The notes: a model not told the origin generated them from the sequence alone. A DNA stretch of 64,000 nucleotides from Acidilobus saccharovorans 345-15 (GCF_000144915.1 NC_014374.1:434001-498000), one strand, 5' to 3'; counted from the stretch's first letter, positions 1 through 10,739 are shown. Made by a program: numbers and translations.

Positions 1-1328
<1,328 letters not shown>

Positions 1329-2210
1329 GTGCGGCCAGCCTTGGAGCCCTCAGGAACCTGCAGCGTCTGCGGCGTCAGGCAGGCGAGGTACTACAGGGCT
1401 TCCAGTGGCGAAAAGTTATGCGACAGGTGCCTCTTCAGGCTCCTTGAGAGGTCGATGGCCAGAGCCCTCAGCAGGGCAGCCGCCAGGGAGGACAGCAGGT
1501 TTGCCGTGCCTATAACTTCGTTTTCGCCGTCAAGCTCCATGCTCGCAGCTAAGGTATTAGCGCACGTGGAGCGCAAGTTTAAGTCTAAGGTATACGTGCT
1601 TCTGCCCAGCTTTTACCGCGGGCTCGAGGGCCTCCTTGAGGGCCTGCCTCAGCCGGCTGAAGTGGTTGACGTTACCGTCGACCCGCCTCCTCCTGGGAGC
1701 TCAGGAATAATTTCATGCATTAGGTACGACAGGTCATGGTCGCTTAGGGCTTCGGAGCAGCTGGGCGTTGATATAATTGTCATGCCGCTGGCCAGGACCA
1801 CATCAACGCTGGTGCTCCTCGAGTCGCTCATGACGGATGGAGGGATAGGGCGCACGGAGTCCTTGGAGGTGCTCAGCGTAAACAAGGTTAAGGTTGTAAA
1901 CGCCTTTTACAGGCTTGAGGATGAGGCTGTGAGGGCTGCAGAGTTCCTGGAAGGGTTTAGCGAGGCGCGGCCAGCCTGCAGGGCAACGATTACGGTTAAA
2001 GGCATTTACCTTTCAGTGGCTGGGAGGCCAGAGCTAGACCACAGCTCTGAAGAGCTTGTAGAGCACCTAGCGGCCTCCGTTACGTCAACGTGCCCAGTCT
2101 GCGGCGGCGCCTCAGAGGGGGGCATGTGCAGGTACTGCAAGGCTATGGGACTTGAGAGCCTGAGGGTAACTGTTGGTCCCCGGCCCCTTGGGCCCGGCCC
2201 TGGCTATTAA
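1329..2210 (+). CDS. TtuA/Ncs6-like protein lacking the PP-loop and catalytic motifs
   Basis: The 293-residue product starts at GTG 1329. Its ends look like tRNA 2-thiolation enzymes of the TtuA/Ncs6 family: an N-terminal zinc finger (C11, C14, C31, C34, with the typical LCDRC spacing) and a C-terminal zinc finger (CPVC...CRYC, about 255-270). Between them the fold seems to continue, but the ATP-binding SGGKDS motif is replaced by SFSPSSSML (about 64-72), the GHNLDDE-like segment reads MPLARTTST, and the central CxxC that binds the Fe-S cluster is absent. The protein therefore cannot act as a normal thiolase; a scaffold or RNA-binding role is possible. Its 3' end overlaps the convergent neighbour by 68 nt. 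Family assignment is by eye from the two zinc fingers and their spacing. Confidence 0.6.
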   Translation: MRPALEPSGTCSVCGVRQARYYRASSGEKLCDRCLFRLLERSMARALSRAAAREDSRFAVPITSFSPSSSMLAAKVLAHVERKFKSKVYVLLPSFYRGLEGLLEGLPQPAEVVDVTVDPPPPGSSGIISCIRYDRSWSLRASEQLGVDIIVMPLARTTSTLVLLESLMTDGGIGRTESLEVLSVNKVKVVNAFYRLEDEAVRAAEFLEGFSEARPACRATITVKGIYLSVAGRPELDHSSEELVEHLAASVTSTCPVCGGASEGGMCRYCKAMGLESLRVTVGPRPLGPGPGY

Positions 2211-3000
2211 GGAGCTTCTGCAGGATCTCCCTCTCAGACCTGCTCAGGTGCAGGACCAGCGCGTAGCCCTGCTTAGGGGCGAGGCTGGGGGGCTTCACGT
2301 CATCATCAAGCACTACGTAGCCGGCCGACGCTATCTCCTCTATGAGCCTCGGGTGAAGCCTCGTTGCCAGGGACTCGAGGACCTTCTCGAGCCCGATGTG
2401 CTTCTTAATTTCACCTTCGCTGAGCTCAGCGCCGCAGACCATGCAGGTGAGGTCAGGGGTCACGGCCCTGAACCCGCACCTGGGGCACTCAACAGGCGTT
2501 GGGTTACCGTACTGGGACCAGAGGGACCTAAGGCTGTCAATTATGTCGTCAGCCTTCAGCCTTAGGGCTTCCCTGTACAGGTAAGGGGCTGCCCTGCCAG
2601 CCATCTCGGGCGCATAGGCCACTATGAACTCCAACTGCTCCCTGGTCAGGTGCTGTCCCTTCGAGAGCAGCGATGCCGACACCGCCTTAAGTACGTTATC
2701 CTTCATGGCCACTATCCTCTTCATGGCAGCCTCCTCGGTTAACTTGGAAGACCTGGACTCAGCCAGGGAGCTTACAATTGAGTATACAAGGTCCTTTATG
2801 TCAGCCGGTTGCAGGCCTATCAGGTCAAGCCCTAAGGCCGGTATCAGCCTTGAGGAGAGGGACTCGGCAATCGCCTTCACGTCCTCCTCGCTGGTGCCCC
2901 TCTTGACAGCCGAAGACCTGCGCTTTCTCTGAGCGGCAGCGGCGGCGTCCTGGGGCTCCTCTGCGCGCTGTTTTCTTCTGCCCCTGGGCAAGTTCCACAT
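2143..3000 (-). CDS. Uncharacterised zinc-ribbon protein
   Basis: The 285-residue product begins with a basic, low-complexity segment rich in R, K and A (about residues 1-40), followed by a mostly helical middle (about 45-175). A zinc-ribbon-like CPRC...CMVC motif comes next (about 176-193), then a charged C-terminal helix region and a loose tail. I do not recognise a named family. The basic N-terminus and zinc ribbon would fit a nucleic-acid or ribosome-associated protein, but that is only an inference. It ends inside the 3' end of the convergent TtuA-like gene, overlapping by 68 nt. The start ATG at 3000 has no strong ribosome-binding site. Confidence 0.7.
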   Translation of the reverse strand: MWNLPRGRRKQRAEEPQDAAAAAQRKRRSSAVKRGTSEEDVKAIAESLSSRLIPALGLDLIGLQPADIKDLVYSIVSSLAESRSSKLTEEAAMKRIVAMKDNVLKAVSASLLSKGQHLTREQLEFIVAYAPEMAGRAAPYLYREALRLKADDIIDSLRSLWSQYGNPTPVECPRCGFRAVTPDLTCMVCGAELSEGEIKKHIGLEKVLESLATRLHPRLIEEIASAGYVVLDDDVKPPSLAPKQGYALVLHLSRSEREILQKLLNSQGRAQGAGDQQLPSGSQVP

Positions 3001-3117
3001 CCACCATGTCTGGTTCTAGGAAAGGTAATAGGGCTAGCAGTTCCGTGGTCTTGCCGTCGCGGTTTAAGCTTCAGGCGTTTAGGCCGCCGTCAACACTGTA
3101 CAGGCAAGCGAGCAGAG

Positions 3118-3900
3118 TTGAGCCAGGAGGGCTACGACCCCCTTCAGAGGGCTGAGGCCGTCAGGAGGCTGGTTACGAGGGAGGTTAACGGCGTGGAGCA
3201 GAGGCTATACTATAGGTTCAGGGCTGATAGGTGGTATGGCGGCATAGCCACCGGTGACGTCATAGGCTGCGACCTCTCGTGCGGCTTCTGTTGGAGCTGG
3301 CGCTTCAGGGACAACATATCCCTTGGTAAATTTATGACGCCTCAGCAGGCCTTCAACGCCATATACTCAATAGCCAAGTCCAAGGGCTTCACGCAGGTCA
3401 GGTTGAGCGGCGCGGAGCCCACCATAAGCAGGAGGCACCTGCTCGACCTAATAGAGCTCTTTGACGAGAGGGGGATAACCTTCGTACTTGAGACCAACGG
3501 CCTCCTAATAGGAAACGACCCCTCATACGCCAAGGACCTCGCAGCTCACCCAAACGTCGTGGTCAGGGTGTCGTTCAAGGGAACCAACGCGGAGGAGTTC
3601 CACAGGCTCACGGGGGCCAGGGCTGAGTTCTTTGAGCTTCAGTTCAGGGCCATTGAGAGCCTGGTCTCGGCGGGCCTGGAGCCCGGCAGGGAGGTCTACG
3701 CGGCCGCCATGATAGGCTTCAGCGACGACAACTCCATAAGGGACTTCGTGAGGAGGCTAGCCTCAATAGATGAGAGGCTCGCTGACGTGGACTGGGAGTA
3801 CGTCATACTTTACAGGCACGTTGAGGAGCAGCTCAGGAGGCTGGGGCTAAGGCCGAGGAGGGCTGTTACCCCAGACAACATACCCGTGAGCATGATATGA
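3118..3900 (+). CDS. Radical SAM protein
   Basis: The 260-residue product starts at TTG 3118. The cluster motif CxxxCxxC is C51, C55 and C58 inside GCDLSCGFCWSW. A typical radical SAM strand follows (VRLSGAEPT, about residues 97-105, the GGEP-equivalent), then LETNG (about 123-127) and VVRVSFKG. So the [4Fe-4S]/S-adenosylmethionine core is intact, and there is no extra C-terminal Fe-S domain. The family looks like the archaeal radical SAM proteins with an N-terminal RWYGGI segment; substrate unknown. It lies 65 nt upstream of the Fe-S pair on the same strand and could be cotranscribed with it. Confidence 0.85.
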   Translation: MSQEGYDPLQRAEAVRRLVTREVNGVEQRLYYRFRADRWYGGIATGDVIGCDLSCGFCWSWRFRDNISLGKFMTPQQAFNAIYSIAKSKGFTQVRLSGAEPTISRRHLLDLIELFDERGITFVLETNGLLIGNDPSYAKDLAAHPNVVVRVSFKGTNAEEFHRLTGARAEFFELQFRAIESLVSAGLEPGREVYAAAMIGFSDDNSIRDFVRRLASIDERLADVDWEYVILYRHVEEQLRRLGLRPRRAVTPDNIPVSMI

Positions 3901-3965
3901 ACCTCCGCTGCTCGACAATACGGAAGCGTGAATAGGGGCGAGGCCACTGTAATACAAGAGGGCGC

Positions 3966-4289
3966 TTGAGCTACAGGGACCAGCTGCTGAGCGAGGCCAA
4001 CAAGTGCGTGTACTGCGGCTTCTGCGAGAGCGTCTGCCCTACCCAGCCCTTTGGGCCGCACAGGGGCTACGGTCCCAGGGGCAGGGTCACCCTGCTGAGG
4101 GAGCTCCTGGAGGGCCGCGCGAGCCTAAGTGACGAGGTGCTGTCAAGTTTCTACAGCTGCCTGCTATGCAATGCCTGCTCAACAGTATGCCCAGCCAGGA
4201 TCAGGGTTGGGGACCTGATGAGGATGGCCAGGGCGATGCTGTGGGGCAGCCCCGTGATCAGCTCTAACGCGGCGGTGAGAACGAGATGA
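3966..4289 (+). CDS. HdrC/GlpC-like protein with two [4Fe-4S] motifs
   Basis: The 107-residue product starts at TTG 3966. It carries two ferredoxin-type motifs, CVYCGFCESVCP (about residues 14-25) and CLLCNACSTVCP (about 64-75), each able to hold a [4Fe-4S] cluster. This is the architecture of the electron-transfer subunits HdrC, GlpC and LutB. It overlaps the next gene by 4 nt (ATGA), which indicates translational coupling and a two-subunit complex. The physiological donor and acceptor cannot be told from this window, as no flavoprotein subunit is adjacent. Confidence 0.82.
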   Translation: MSYRDQLLSEANKCVYCGFCESVCPTQPFGPHRGYGPRGRVTLLRELLEGRASLSDEVLSSFYSCLLCNACSTVCPARIRVGDLMRMARAMLWGSPVISSNAAVRTR

Positions 4290-5230
4290 GGGGGCTTAAG
4301 ATCTCCTCGGTCCTCAGGTTCATGAGAACTTACACGCTCCTCACAGGCTACCCGGTGCCGGCGCCGCCCGGCTTCGCCTCACAGTGGTCACGGGGCCTCG
4401 ACCTGAAGAGAAGGGGCAGCAGGTATCTCCTGTTCACGGGGGCTCTCTATCAGCTGGTGCCCTACATCAATGCGACGGTGAGGTTCCTCAGCCTCATGGA
4501 GTCGCGGGGGCTGTCCGACCTGCTTGACGTCGCTGAGAGCCTCGCGAAGCTGAGACCCTCTTACCTTCAGGGACTTGTTAGGCCCGACCCCCGCGAGGTG
4601 GAAGAATATAATGGGATCCTTAGATCTATAGCCTCACTGCTGGCCAGCTCACAGGTGGACTTCATGTATGACCCTGCGGTCTCAAACATGTACAGCGGCG
4701 CTCTGCTCTTTGACTATGGGATAGCTGACGGCCTCAGGGAGCACGCGACGAAGGTAGCTAAGGCCATAGAGTCCGAGGGGGAAGTAGAGGGTGTAATAAC
4801 CATAGATCCGCACACGACCCTCACCCTGATGCACTACAGGGAGCTCGTGGGCTTTGACATTAAAGTCGTCAACTACTTAGAGTTGGTCAAACCTAGGCTG
4901 TCCACCCAGATTAAAGCCACCATTCACGACTCATGTATATATGCGAGGGACCTAGGGCTCGCCGACAGGGTCAGGTCGCTGCTTAAGGGGGCAGGCGTTT
5001 CATTGGTGGAGCCAAGGAATCATGGCACCAGGACCTCGTGCTGCGGCGGGCCAGTGGAATCCCTCTCGCCTGGCCTGGCCGAGGCCATAGCTGTGAGGAG
5101 GGTCAGGGAACTCAGGGAGGCCTCTGACATGGCCATAGCTATGTGTCCCATATGCCTAAGTAACCTCAGGCGGGCCGGAGGATCTGTAGTAGATATAGCG
5201 TTGGTTCTGAATGGCTTAGTCAAGCAGTGA
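4286..5230 (+). CDS. HdrB/GlpC-like cysteine-rich (CCG) domain protein
   Basis: The 314-residue product is coupled to the preceding Fe-S protein. The C-terminal half has one complete CCG motif: a cysteine in HDSC (about residue 214), CCGG (about 250-253) and CPIC (about 284-287), which in HdrB or succinate:quinone reductase relatives binds a non-cubane [4Fe-4S] cluster. The N-terminal half keeps the shape of a first CCG repeat but has no cysteines (GALYQLVP stands where GCxxxxxP is usual). The pair probably transfers electrons to a disulfide or quinone-like acceptor; this is inferred from family. It ends 15 nt inside the convergent gene at 5216. Confidence 0.78.
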   Translation: MRGLKISSVLRFMRTYTLLTGYPVPAPPGFASQWSRGLDLKRRGSRYLLFTGALYQLVPYINATVRFLSLMESRGLSDLLDVAESLAKLRPSYLQGLVRPDPREVEEYNGILRSIASLLASSQVDFMYDPAVSNMYSGALLFDYGIADGLREHATKVAKAIESEGEVEGVITIDPHTTLTLMHYRELVGFDIKVVNYLELVKPRLSTQIKATIHDSCIYARDLGLADRVRSLLKGAGVSLVEPRNHGTRTSCCGGPVESLSPGLAEAIAVRRVRELREASDMAIAMCPICLSNLRRAGGSVVDIALVLNGLVKQ

Positions 5231-7450
5231 CGCCATGGCTAGCGACACCGCAATGATACCCTGACCTAATACGGCTGATGGTATAGCAGCGATAAGGGGG
5301 GCGATTCTATTGGCGCGCGAGGCGGTGATGTAAGCTAATGGCAGCGCAACGGCCAGGATTAGGGAGATGAGGGCCAATGGAAGGCTTGACAGTTCAAGAA
5401 TCCACGATACCTTGAAATGCACTCCTATGACTATGCCGATGGCCGCAGAGACCGCATAGGTTATGGCATTAATCATGAGGTTACGCCTCCCTCTAACCTT
5501 GGTGGTTACACTAATTATCCACATGGACAAGGCTGCAGGGGTGAGGAACGTGGTCGCCCCCAGCATGAGTGAGGCCGCTACGCTGCGAGGCTCCCCGCTG
5601 ACGTAAAGGGCCATAGCTATGATTACAATTAAGGCAGCGAGCGACGTTAGAGGCCCAGACGTCAATAATGGTATGGCGGCGGCGCCGTCCATTAGGGCGG
5701 CCGCACGTAGCAGTGTAAGGCTATCTTTGCGCGTGGACACGAAGAGCATAGCCGAGAGCAGAGCGAAGGCGCTCGTTACTGAGGCCGCCAGAGCTAAAGT
5801 CAGAGGAAGGCCCACTGCTTTAGAAGGCCAAAGGGTGCCGTACTCAAAGGATCCTAAGGCCAACGGCAGCCCACTGCTTAAGTCATAGATTAAAGCGGGC
5901 GGCCCATTAGCCGCTCTCGAGGCCATGACGACAGGCCATGAGATGTAGCTCCTTGCAGCGAGGGCCACAAGGCCTAGGCCCATGGGCAACACGAGCGTGG
6001 CGATCATAACGTCCAGCGACTCTTTCGACCTTAAGAGGTCCCCGGCCCGCGGCAACAGGATTATCATAGTTAATGACATCGAAAATACAGCAATAGTAAG
6101 TAGGCTCAGCACCCCGCTGGCGTAAATCGAAATTGCGGCTATAGTTGAAGCTATGCCCAGGCCCTCTAATGAAATGGACCTAATCAAGGGGCTGCCATCG
6201 CCCTTCACGTTAGTGAGGGAGGCTAGAAGTCCAACGAAGGGGAACCAGAGCCAGTAGGAGTAAAGGGGGCGTGGATAAATGAAGAATGCAAGTGCTGGAA
6301 ACACGAATGCAGCGGCCTCCAGCTCATCATAAAACGAGTAGGTAATCGCTGAACCCACTATAAGGGTTGTGACTGCTGTGACGTCAAGCCACAGCCTTGG
6401 CAACGTCAGGTGCGATATGAAGTAGACGCTTGAGATGCCGAAGCCCTCCAGGTCCAGGTCAAGCCTTGCTGGAAGCAGGACGTCACTTACGAAAACGCGC
6501 GGGGAGCCGACAAGGAAAGGCAAGTTTACTATGGCGGCAGTAATTAACATCGAGAGAACGCCCTTCAGGGTCCTTGATCTGCCAAGCCTCCGAAGCGACA
6601 GCGGGAAATAGACGAAGGCCAGCGCGGCCGCGTACTGCCTATACGAGGCTGCAAGGCCTATCATGACTCCAGCTATCACTGGGTTATCTGCGAACGTAAC
6701 CATTAGAATGGCCGGCGCGAGCCAGCCAGTTATGGGATCAAAGGTTGCTGGGTCCATTATCATGTAAAGCGCTCCTGACGCAACTACTAAGGGGAAGAGG
6801 TCCCTTCCGGCCTGCCTGAGCCTTAAATATAAAATTGCCAGCGCGGCCCCGAGGACTGCCGAGTCCCAGACATTACCTGGTATCCGCAGTAGCACTGCCG
6901 GAATGTAATAAATGAAGGAGAACGCCGGGTAGTCGAGCGACGAGACGAAGCCTACGGCATGAGAGGCATTATATGGAGGTCCCGCCTGGTAGATAAGCGT
7001 CAACTTGTTTATAGCGGTCCTTGATAGCAGGACGCCTGAGTAGTTAACCAGGTAGGGGTTCAAGCCTTTGAGCAGTTCCCTGGCAGCCTCTAACTGAATT
7101 ACATAGGAGTCCTCACGGCCGCCGCTTACTATTATTTTACCGTGCAAATATGTCAGAAAAGTCATGAAAGCTGAGGCCCCAGCTATTATCACTGAGGTTA
7201 GCACAGCCTTGCTTTCCAGCCTTCTATTAACTACGACCCCTGAGAGCAGCATCATGCTAATGCCTATTGCAAAGAGCAGGAATGCTATTGCCACGGCAGC
7301 TGGATAAGGAACATAATAGGGGAAGGGGTACCCCATGAAGCGACCTATGTTAACATCCGTGCCATCAGCCCCGTAGACCATGACTGAGAGGACGGTTAGG
7401 TTAAACCCAATTAGTGAGATGAGCAGCTTATTAAAGTCCCTGGAATTCAT
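5216..7450 (-). CDS. Multi-spanning membrane protein, GT-C (GT87/GT39-like) glycosyltransferase candidate
   Basis: The 744-residue product has about 16-18 hydrophobic segments. The first 450 residues show features common in GT-C enzymes: an external loop after the early helices with ELLKGLNPY (about 128-136), DYPAFSFIYYIP (about 174-185), then regular helices with short loops. GT-C enzymes transfer sugars from polyprenyl-phosphate carriers on the outer membrane face; GT87 (DUF2029) is the best visual match. No soluble domain is present, and the C-terminal third is a plain run of helices, perhaps a duplicated or accessory membrane region. The codons look somewhat more AT-rich than in neighbours. 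It is 3'-to-3' with the Fe-S pair, overlapping by 15 nt. Confidence 0.6.
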   Translation of the reverse strand: MNSRDFNKLLISLIGFNLTVLSVMVYGADGTDVNIGRFMGYPFPYYVPYPAAVAIAFLLFAIGISMMLLSGVVVNRRLESKAVLTSVIIAGASAFMTFLTYLHGKIIVSGGREDSYVIQLEAARELLKGLNPYLVNYSGVLLSRTAINKLTLIYQAGPPYNASHAVGFVSSLDYPAFSFIYYIPAVLLRIPGNVWDSAVLGAALAILYLRLRQAGRDLFPLVVASGALYMIMDPATFDPITGWLAPAILMVTFADNPVIAGVMIGLAASYRQYAAALAFVYFPLSLRRLGRSRTLKGVLSMLITAAIVNLPFLVGSPRVFVSDVLLPARLDLDLEGFGISSVYFISHLTLPRLWLDVTAVTTLIVGSAITYSFYDELEAAAFVFPALAFFIYPRPLYSYWLWFPFVGLLASLTNVKGDGSPLIRSISLEGLGIASTIAAISIYASGVLSLLTIAVFSMSLTMIILLPRAGDLLRSKESLDVMIATLVLPMGLGLVALAARSYISWPVVMASRAANGPPALIYDLSSGLPLALGSFEYGTLWPSKAVGLPLTLALAASVTSAFALLSAMLFVSTRKDSLTLLRAAALMDGAAAIPLLTSGPLTSLAALIVIIAMALYVSGEPRSVAASLMLGATTFLTPAALSMWIISVTTKVRGRRNLMINAITYAVSAAIGIVIGVHFKVSWILELSSLPLALISLILAVALPLAYITASRANRIAPLIAAIPSAVLGQGIIAVSLAMASLLD

Positions 7451-7585
7451 GCTGGTATCGCCATAATCTGCTGTTCACCGGTAGGGTGTGTCAGGAGAAA
7501 TAAAAGGGCTGGACCTCTATGACTTTAATTATAACGAGTAACTGCTGGGCTGGAGACGTTATTTGAAGTCATTTTAACATGAAGG

Positions 7586-7663
<78 letters not shown>

Positions 7664-7689
7664 ACCTTGGTACCATATGGGACCTGGGA

Positions 7690-7699
7690 TATTTAAAAA
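7690..7699 (-). promoter_or_regulatory. TATA box for tRNA-Glu
   Basis: The minus strand reads TTTTTAAATA, centred about 31 nt before the tRNA 5' end at 7663, which is the right distance for archaeal initiation just before the mature tRNA. It overlaps the last codons and stop of the Lhr gene. Confidence 0.6.
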
Positions 7700-10590
7700 T
7701 AGCCGTGACCTTGAGGCTGCTCCCTTTTGCTCCCAGCGTTATTATCTATGAACTTCTTGTAGACAAGATACTCCTCCTTGGCCTTGAGCAGGGCCTTGTA
7801 AAACGCCTGCTCTCCTCCCTTGAAGTATTCCTGCATGACCTTCTTAGCAGCCCTTGGGCCAACACCAGAGGTCATTAGGGCCTCGATCACGTACCTGCCA
7901 AGGCCCTGTGACGCGTAGTTTATGTAAAGTATTGCCCTCTCCTGGACCTCCTTTATCAGCTTCCTCTCGTCGTTGTTGGGCTTCTTGAGGGATCCTCTTC
8001 TCCAGGCGGCGTACTTTGCGGCGGCCTCCTCCCCCCACTCAGTGGCGGGCAGGGGGGCAACCATCATGGCGCCGCACCTGGGGCACCTGATGGAATCACC
8101 TATGTCAGAGACCCTGGCCCTCCAGGCGTTGCCGCAGGCGGTGCAGAGGAACAGCGCCTCCTTTGAAAGCGCGGCCCTCCTGAGGCCCTCAGCTATGTAG
8201 TCTATTGCCACCTCCTTTATGTTAGTGGCCAGCTCCCTCCTAAGGTAGGGGTTATTTATGACCTCCTTGAAGAGCGGCGAGGGGGCTGAGGAGCTCGCCA
8301 CGTGGACCTCCCTGAGGTTTGAGAGGAATTCATGAACTGCCAGAGGGTCCAGCTTATCAAAGGCTATCTCCTTCAGGGTCTCCTCGTCGACTATTGAGCC
8401 CCTGTAGGCTTCCATGGCCTTCCTGCCCTGCTCCAGCGAGATCCTGGCGTCAGGGTCAATCACGCCTAGCTTCTTAGCGACCTGCAGGAACCTAGCTATG
8501 TAGAGGGGCGTTGACCTGACGGCGTCATAGCTCATGGCCACGAGCTCCGCCTGGTCAAGCGACTTGAGCTTCTCAAGGGCGTCCTTTATCGCCTCCGCGG
8601 GGACGCCTGATGGCGACGAGAACACTATGGCGTAAGGTATGTAGTCGAACCAGACCTTCATCCTGCTCTCCAGGGCCTTAGATATGAGGAGCGCGAGCAT
8701 CAGGTTGCCCTTGCTTCCGAGGCAGGCGTAAAGTATGCTGACCCCCTTCGACTCCTCCACTACGGGCTCGCTATACGTCAGTACCGTGCCCCACGTTTTG
8801 CGGCTCTCCTCAGCGACCCTCACAATTCTGTTGGCGGTCTCCTCATCAATGCCTTTGGACTTCAGCAGCTCAAGGCCCTTCTCAGGCTCCATCATCGAGA
8901 AGCTCAGTATGCTGCAGACCTCCCTGGCAACCTTTGAGCTAACTGGTATGAGCTCCCCTTCCCATATGGGTATTGCGCCCTCAGCCTCACCAACTGGCTT
9001 AGCGTCTATCCTCTCGCTGTCATAGTCTATGTTAACGACCTCCCACACCTTCCCGGCCAGGGTGAAGCGGAACTTCGTGCTCCCGCTGGTTAGCATTGCG
9101 ACCTCCACGAACCTTTCACTGACCTCGCCAACGAGGTTCGTGGAGGATAAGTCGTAAACCTTGAAGTTTATCTCATCGGGTATCATTGAAACTTCGTAGA
9201 GGTACTTAAAGGTCCTTCTCGACCTCTTAATTTCCCCTGTCTCGGGGTCGAACCTAATAACCTTCACGGAGTCCAGGTGCTCGGCCACCTTCCTAACGTC
9301 ATCAAGGGACACGTGGGCTAGCGGCGCGGCCCTTGCGACTATCTCATGCACTCTCCTGATGTTGTCCGCTGACCCCTCAACTAGCATGGCGGTCATCTGG
9401 TGGGCTAACACATCAAGTGGGCTGCGCGGGAAGCCGAGGTCCTCGAGTTCGCCCTTCTCGGTCCTCCTTGCTATTGAGGTGGACTCCAGGACCTCAAAGA
9501 CGTTGTCGAAAGTAACTATCGTGGCCCTGCTCGTCCCCCCGAAGACGTGGCCGGACCTCCCCGCCCTCTGGGTCATAGCTATTACCTCCCTTGGTGACAT
9601 GAACTGAACAACGTGGTTAACGGACCCGATGTCTATGCCAAGCTCCATGCTTGAGGTAGCGACCATTAGCTTTACCTTGCCCTCCCTGAACTTGGCCTCT
9701 GCCGTCTCCCTCACGCTCCTGGACAGGCTTCCGTGGTGTACAGCTATGTTGTCATCGCCAACAATGTTTCCTATGAGTGATGCCAGCTTCTCTGCCACAG
9801 ACCTCGTGTTTGTGAAGACAAGCACCGAGCCGCTCTCCCTTTCACCTATCTCAGCTATTCTCCTGGCGGCCTCCTGGAACTCGTCCTGGCCCTTGCCCCT
9901 TACTACATCCACAGTAATTACATACCTTCTCTCCCCCTTGTCCTCAACTATGTTGACTGGCCTGTTGAAGGCCAGGAGCGACGCAGCCTCCCTCTTAGAC
10001 TTCTCGGAGAGCGTCGCGGAAAGGCCGACCCTCTGGATCCTGCTCCTGGAAGCCTCTTCAAGCCTCTCCAACACCACGGAGAGCTCAGCCCCCCTCTTAT
10101 TGTCAAGCATCTCCTGAATCTCGTCAACTATGACAAAGGAGACTGACGACCAGAGGTCCCTGCCCTTAGCAACCGTCAGTAGCAGGTTGAGGCTCTCAGG
10201 CGTGGTCACCATGAAGTCAGGGGGGCTCTGCAGGAACCTCCTCCTTATGGTGCTCGTCGAGTCACCGTGACGAAGTGATATCGTGAAGCCGATGGATTCG
10301 ACGATCCTAGAGATCCTCAGAGTTACGTCCCTGTTAAGCGCTCTAAGCGGGGTTATGTAGATGGCCTTAACGGTGCCATCGCCCGGCGTGAAGCGCTCAA
10401 GCATCATGGACACGACTGGAAAGACAGCGGCCTCAGTCTTGCCACTGCCCGTTGGGGAGATAACCAGGGTGTTGTTGCCCGTTAATATCACGGGTATGGC
10501 CTTTTCTTGTATAGGAAGAAGGCCTCTGTAGCCGAGGGATGCTATGGCCGCCCTCAGCTTGGGGTTAAGCATGTCTATGGAGCTCCCCAA
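7693..10590 (-). CDS. Lhr-family (aLhr2-like) superfamily 2 helicase
   Basis: The 965-residue product is a large helicase-related ATPase. Visible motifs are the Q-motif region with PIQEKAIP (about 26-33), Walker A SPTGSGKTE (45-53), ITPLRAL (about 79-85), TTPESL (129-134), DEIQ (156-159, usually DEIH), SAT (191-193), and motif VI QRAGRSGH. After the two RecA domains comes the winged-helix and Lhr-core region; near residues 815-840 a CTAC...CPRC zinc motif is typical of the archaeal Lhr2 group. Lhr enzymes unwind RNA:DNA or branched DNA and are linked to repair or RNA remodelling. Start ATG 10590 is used; an in-frame ATG exists at 10572. The gene is followed directly by tRNA-Glu. Confidence 0.9.
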   Translation of the reverse strand: MGSSIDMLNPKLRAAIASLGYRGLLPIQEKAIPVILTGNNTLVISPTGSGKTEAAVFPVVSMMLERFTPGDGTVKAIYITPLRALNRDVTLRISRIVESIGFTISLRHGDSTSTIRRRFLQSPPDFMVTTPESLNLLLTVAKGRDLWSSVSFVIVDEIQEMLDNKRGAELSVVLERLEEASRSRIQRVGLSATLSEKSKREAASLLAFNRPVNIVEDKGERRYVITVDVVRGKGQDEFQEAARRIAEIGERESGSVLVFTNTRSVAEKLASLIGNIVGDDNIAVHHGSLSRSVRETAEAKFREGKVKLMVATSSMELGIDIGSVNHVVQFMSPREVIAMTQRAGRSGHVFGGTSRATIVTFDNVFEVLESTSIARRTEKGELEDLGFPRSPLDVLAHQMTAMLVEGSADNIRRVHEIVARAAPLAHVSLDDVRKVAEHLDSVKVIRFDPETGEIKRSRRTFKYLYEVSMIPDEINFKVYDLSSTNLVGEVSERFVEVAMLTSGSTKFRFTLAGKVWEVVNIDYDSERIDAKPVGEAEGAIPIWEGELIPVSSKVAREVCSILSFSMMEPEKGLELLKSKGIDEETANRIVRVAEESRKTWGTVLTYSEPVVEESKGVSILYACLGSKGNLMLALLISKALESRMKVWFDYIPYAIVFSSPSGVPAEAIKDALEKLKSLDQAELVAMSYDAVRSTPLYIARFLQVAKKLGVIDPDARISLEQGRKAMEAYRGSIVDEETLKEIAFDKLDPLAVHEFLSNLREVHVASSSAPSPLFKEVINNPYLRRELATNIKEVAIDYIAEGLRRAALSKEALFLCTACGNAWRARVSDIGDSIRCPRCGAMMVAPLPATEWGEEAAAKYAAWRRGSLKKPNNDERKLIKEVQERAILYINYASQGLGRYVIEALMTSGVGPRAAKKVMQEYFKGGEQAFYKALLKAKEEYLVYKKFIDNNAGSKREQPQGHGYF

Positions 10591-10670
10591 CGGGCTTCAT
10601 CCACCCCTGAACGGGGGAAGGGAAGGCTATTAAGGGAGAGGGGGTCATTGAGTTAAAGAAGAAACTGCAT

Positions 10671-10700
10671 GGCTATAAAATAATTATAATATAACATAAA
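10671..10700 (-). terminator. T-rich tract, probable terminator of the thermosome gene
   Basis: About 40-70 nt beyond the thermosome stop the minus strand is rich in T runs (TTTTATG, TTATATTATAATTATTTTATAG), the usual archaeal termination signal. A short AGACT/AGTCT palindrome lies between the stop and this tract. The same AT-rich block could also supply an upstream promoter element for Lhr. Confidence 0.4.
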
Positions 10701-10739
10701 AGTGGAGTTACGAGGGTAGTTCAGACTAAGTCTAAGAGC

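Noticed and set aside
3006-3155. Short plus-strand open frame of about 49 codons ahead of the radical SAM gene
   Set aside because: It overlaps the radical SAM start in another frame, has no ribosome-binding site, and the translation looks random and rich in Arg and Ser.
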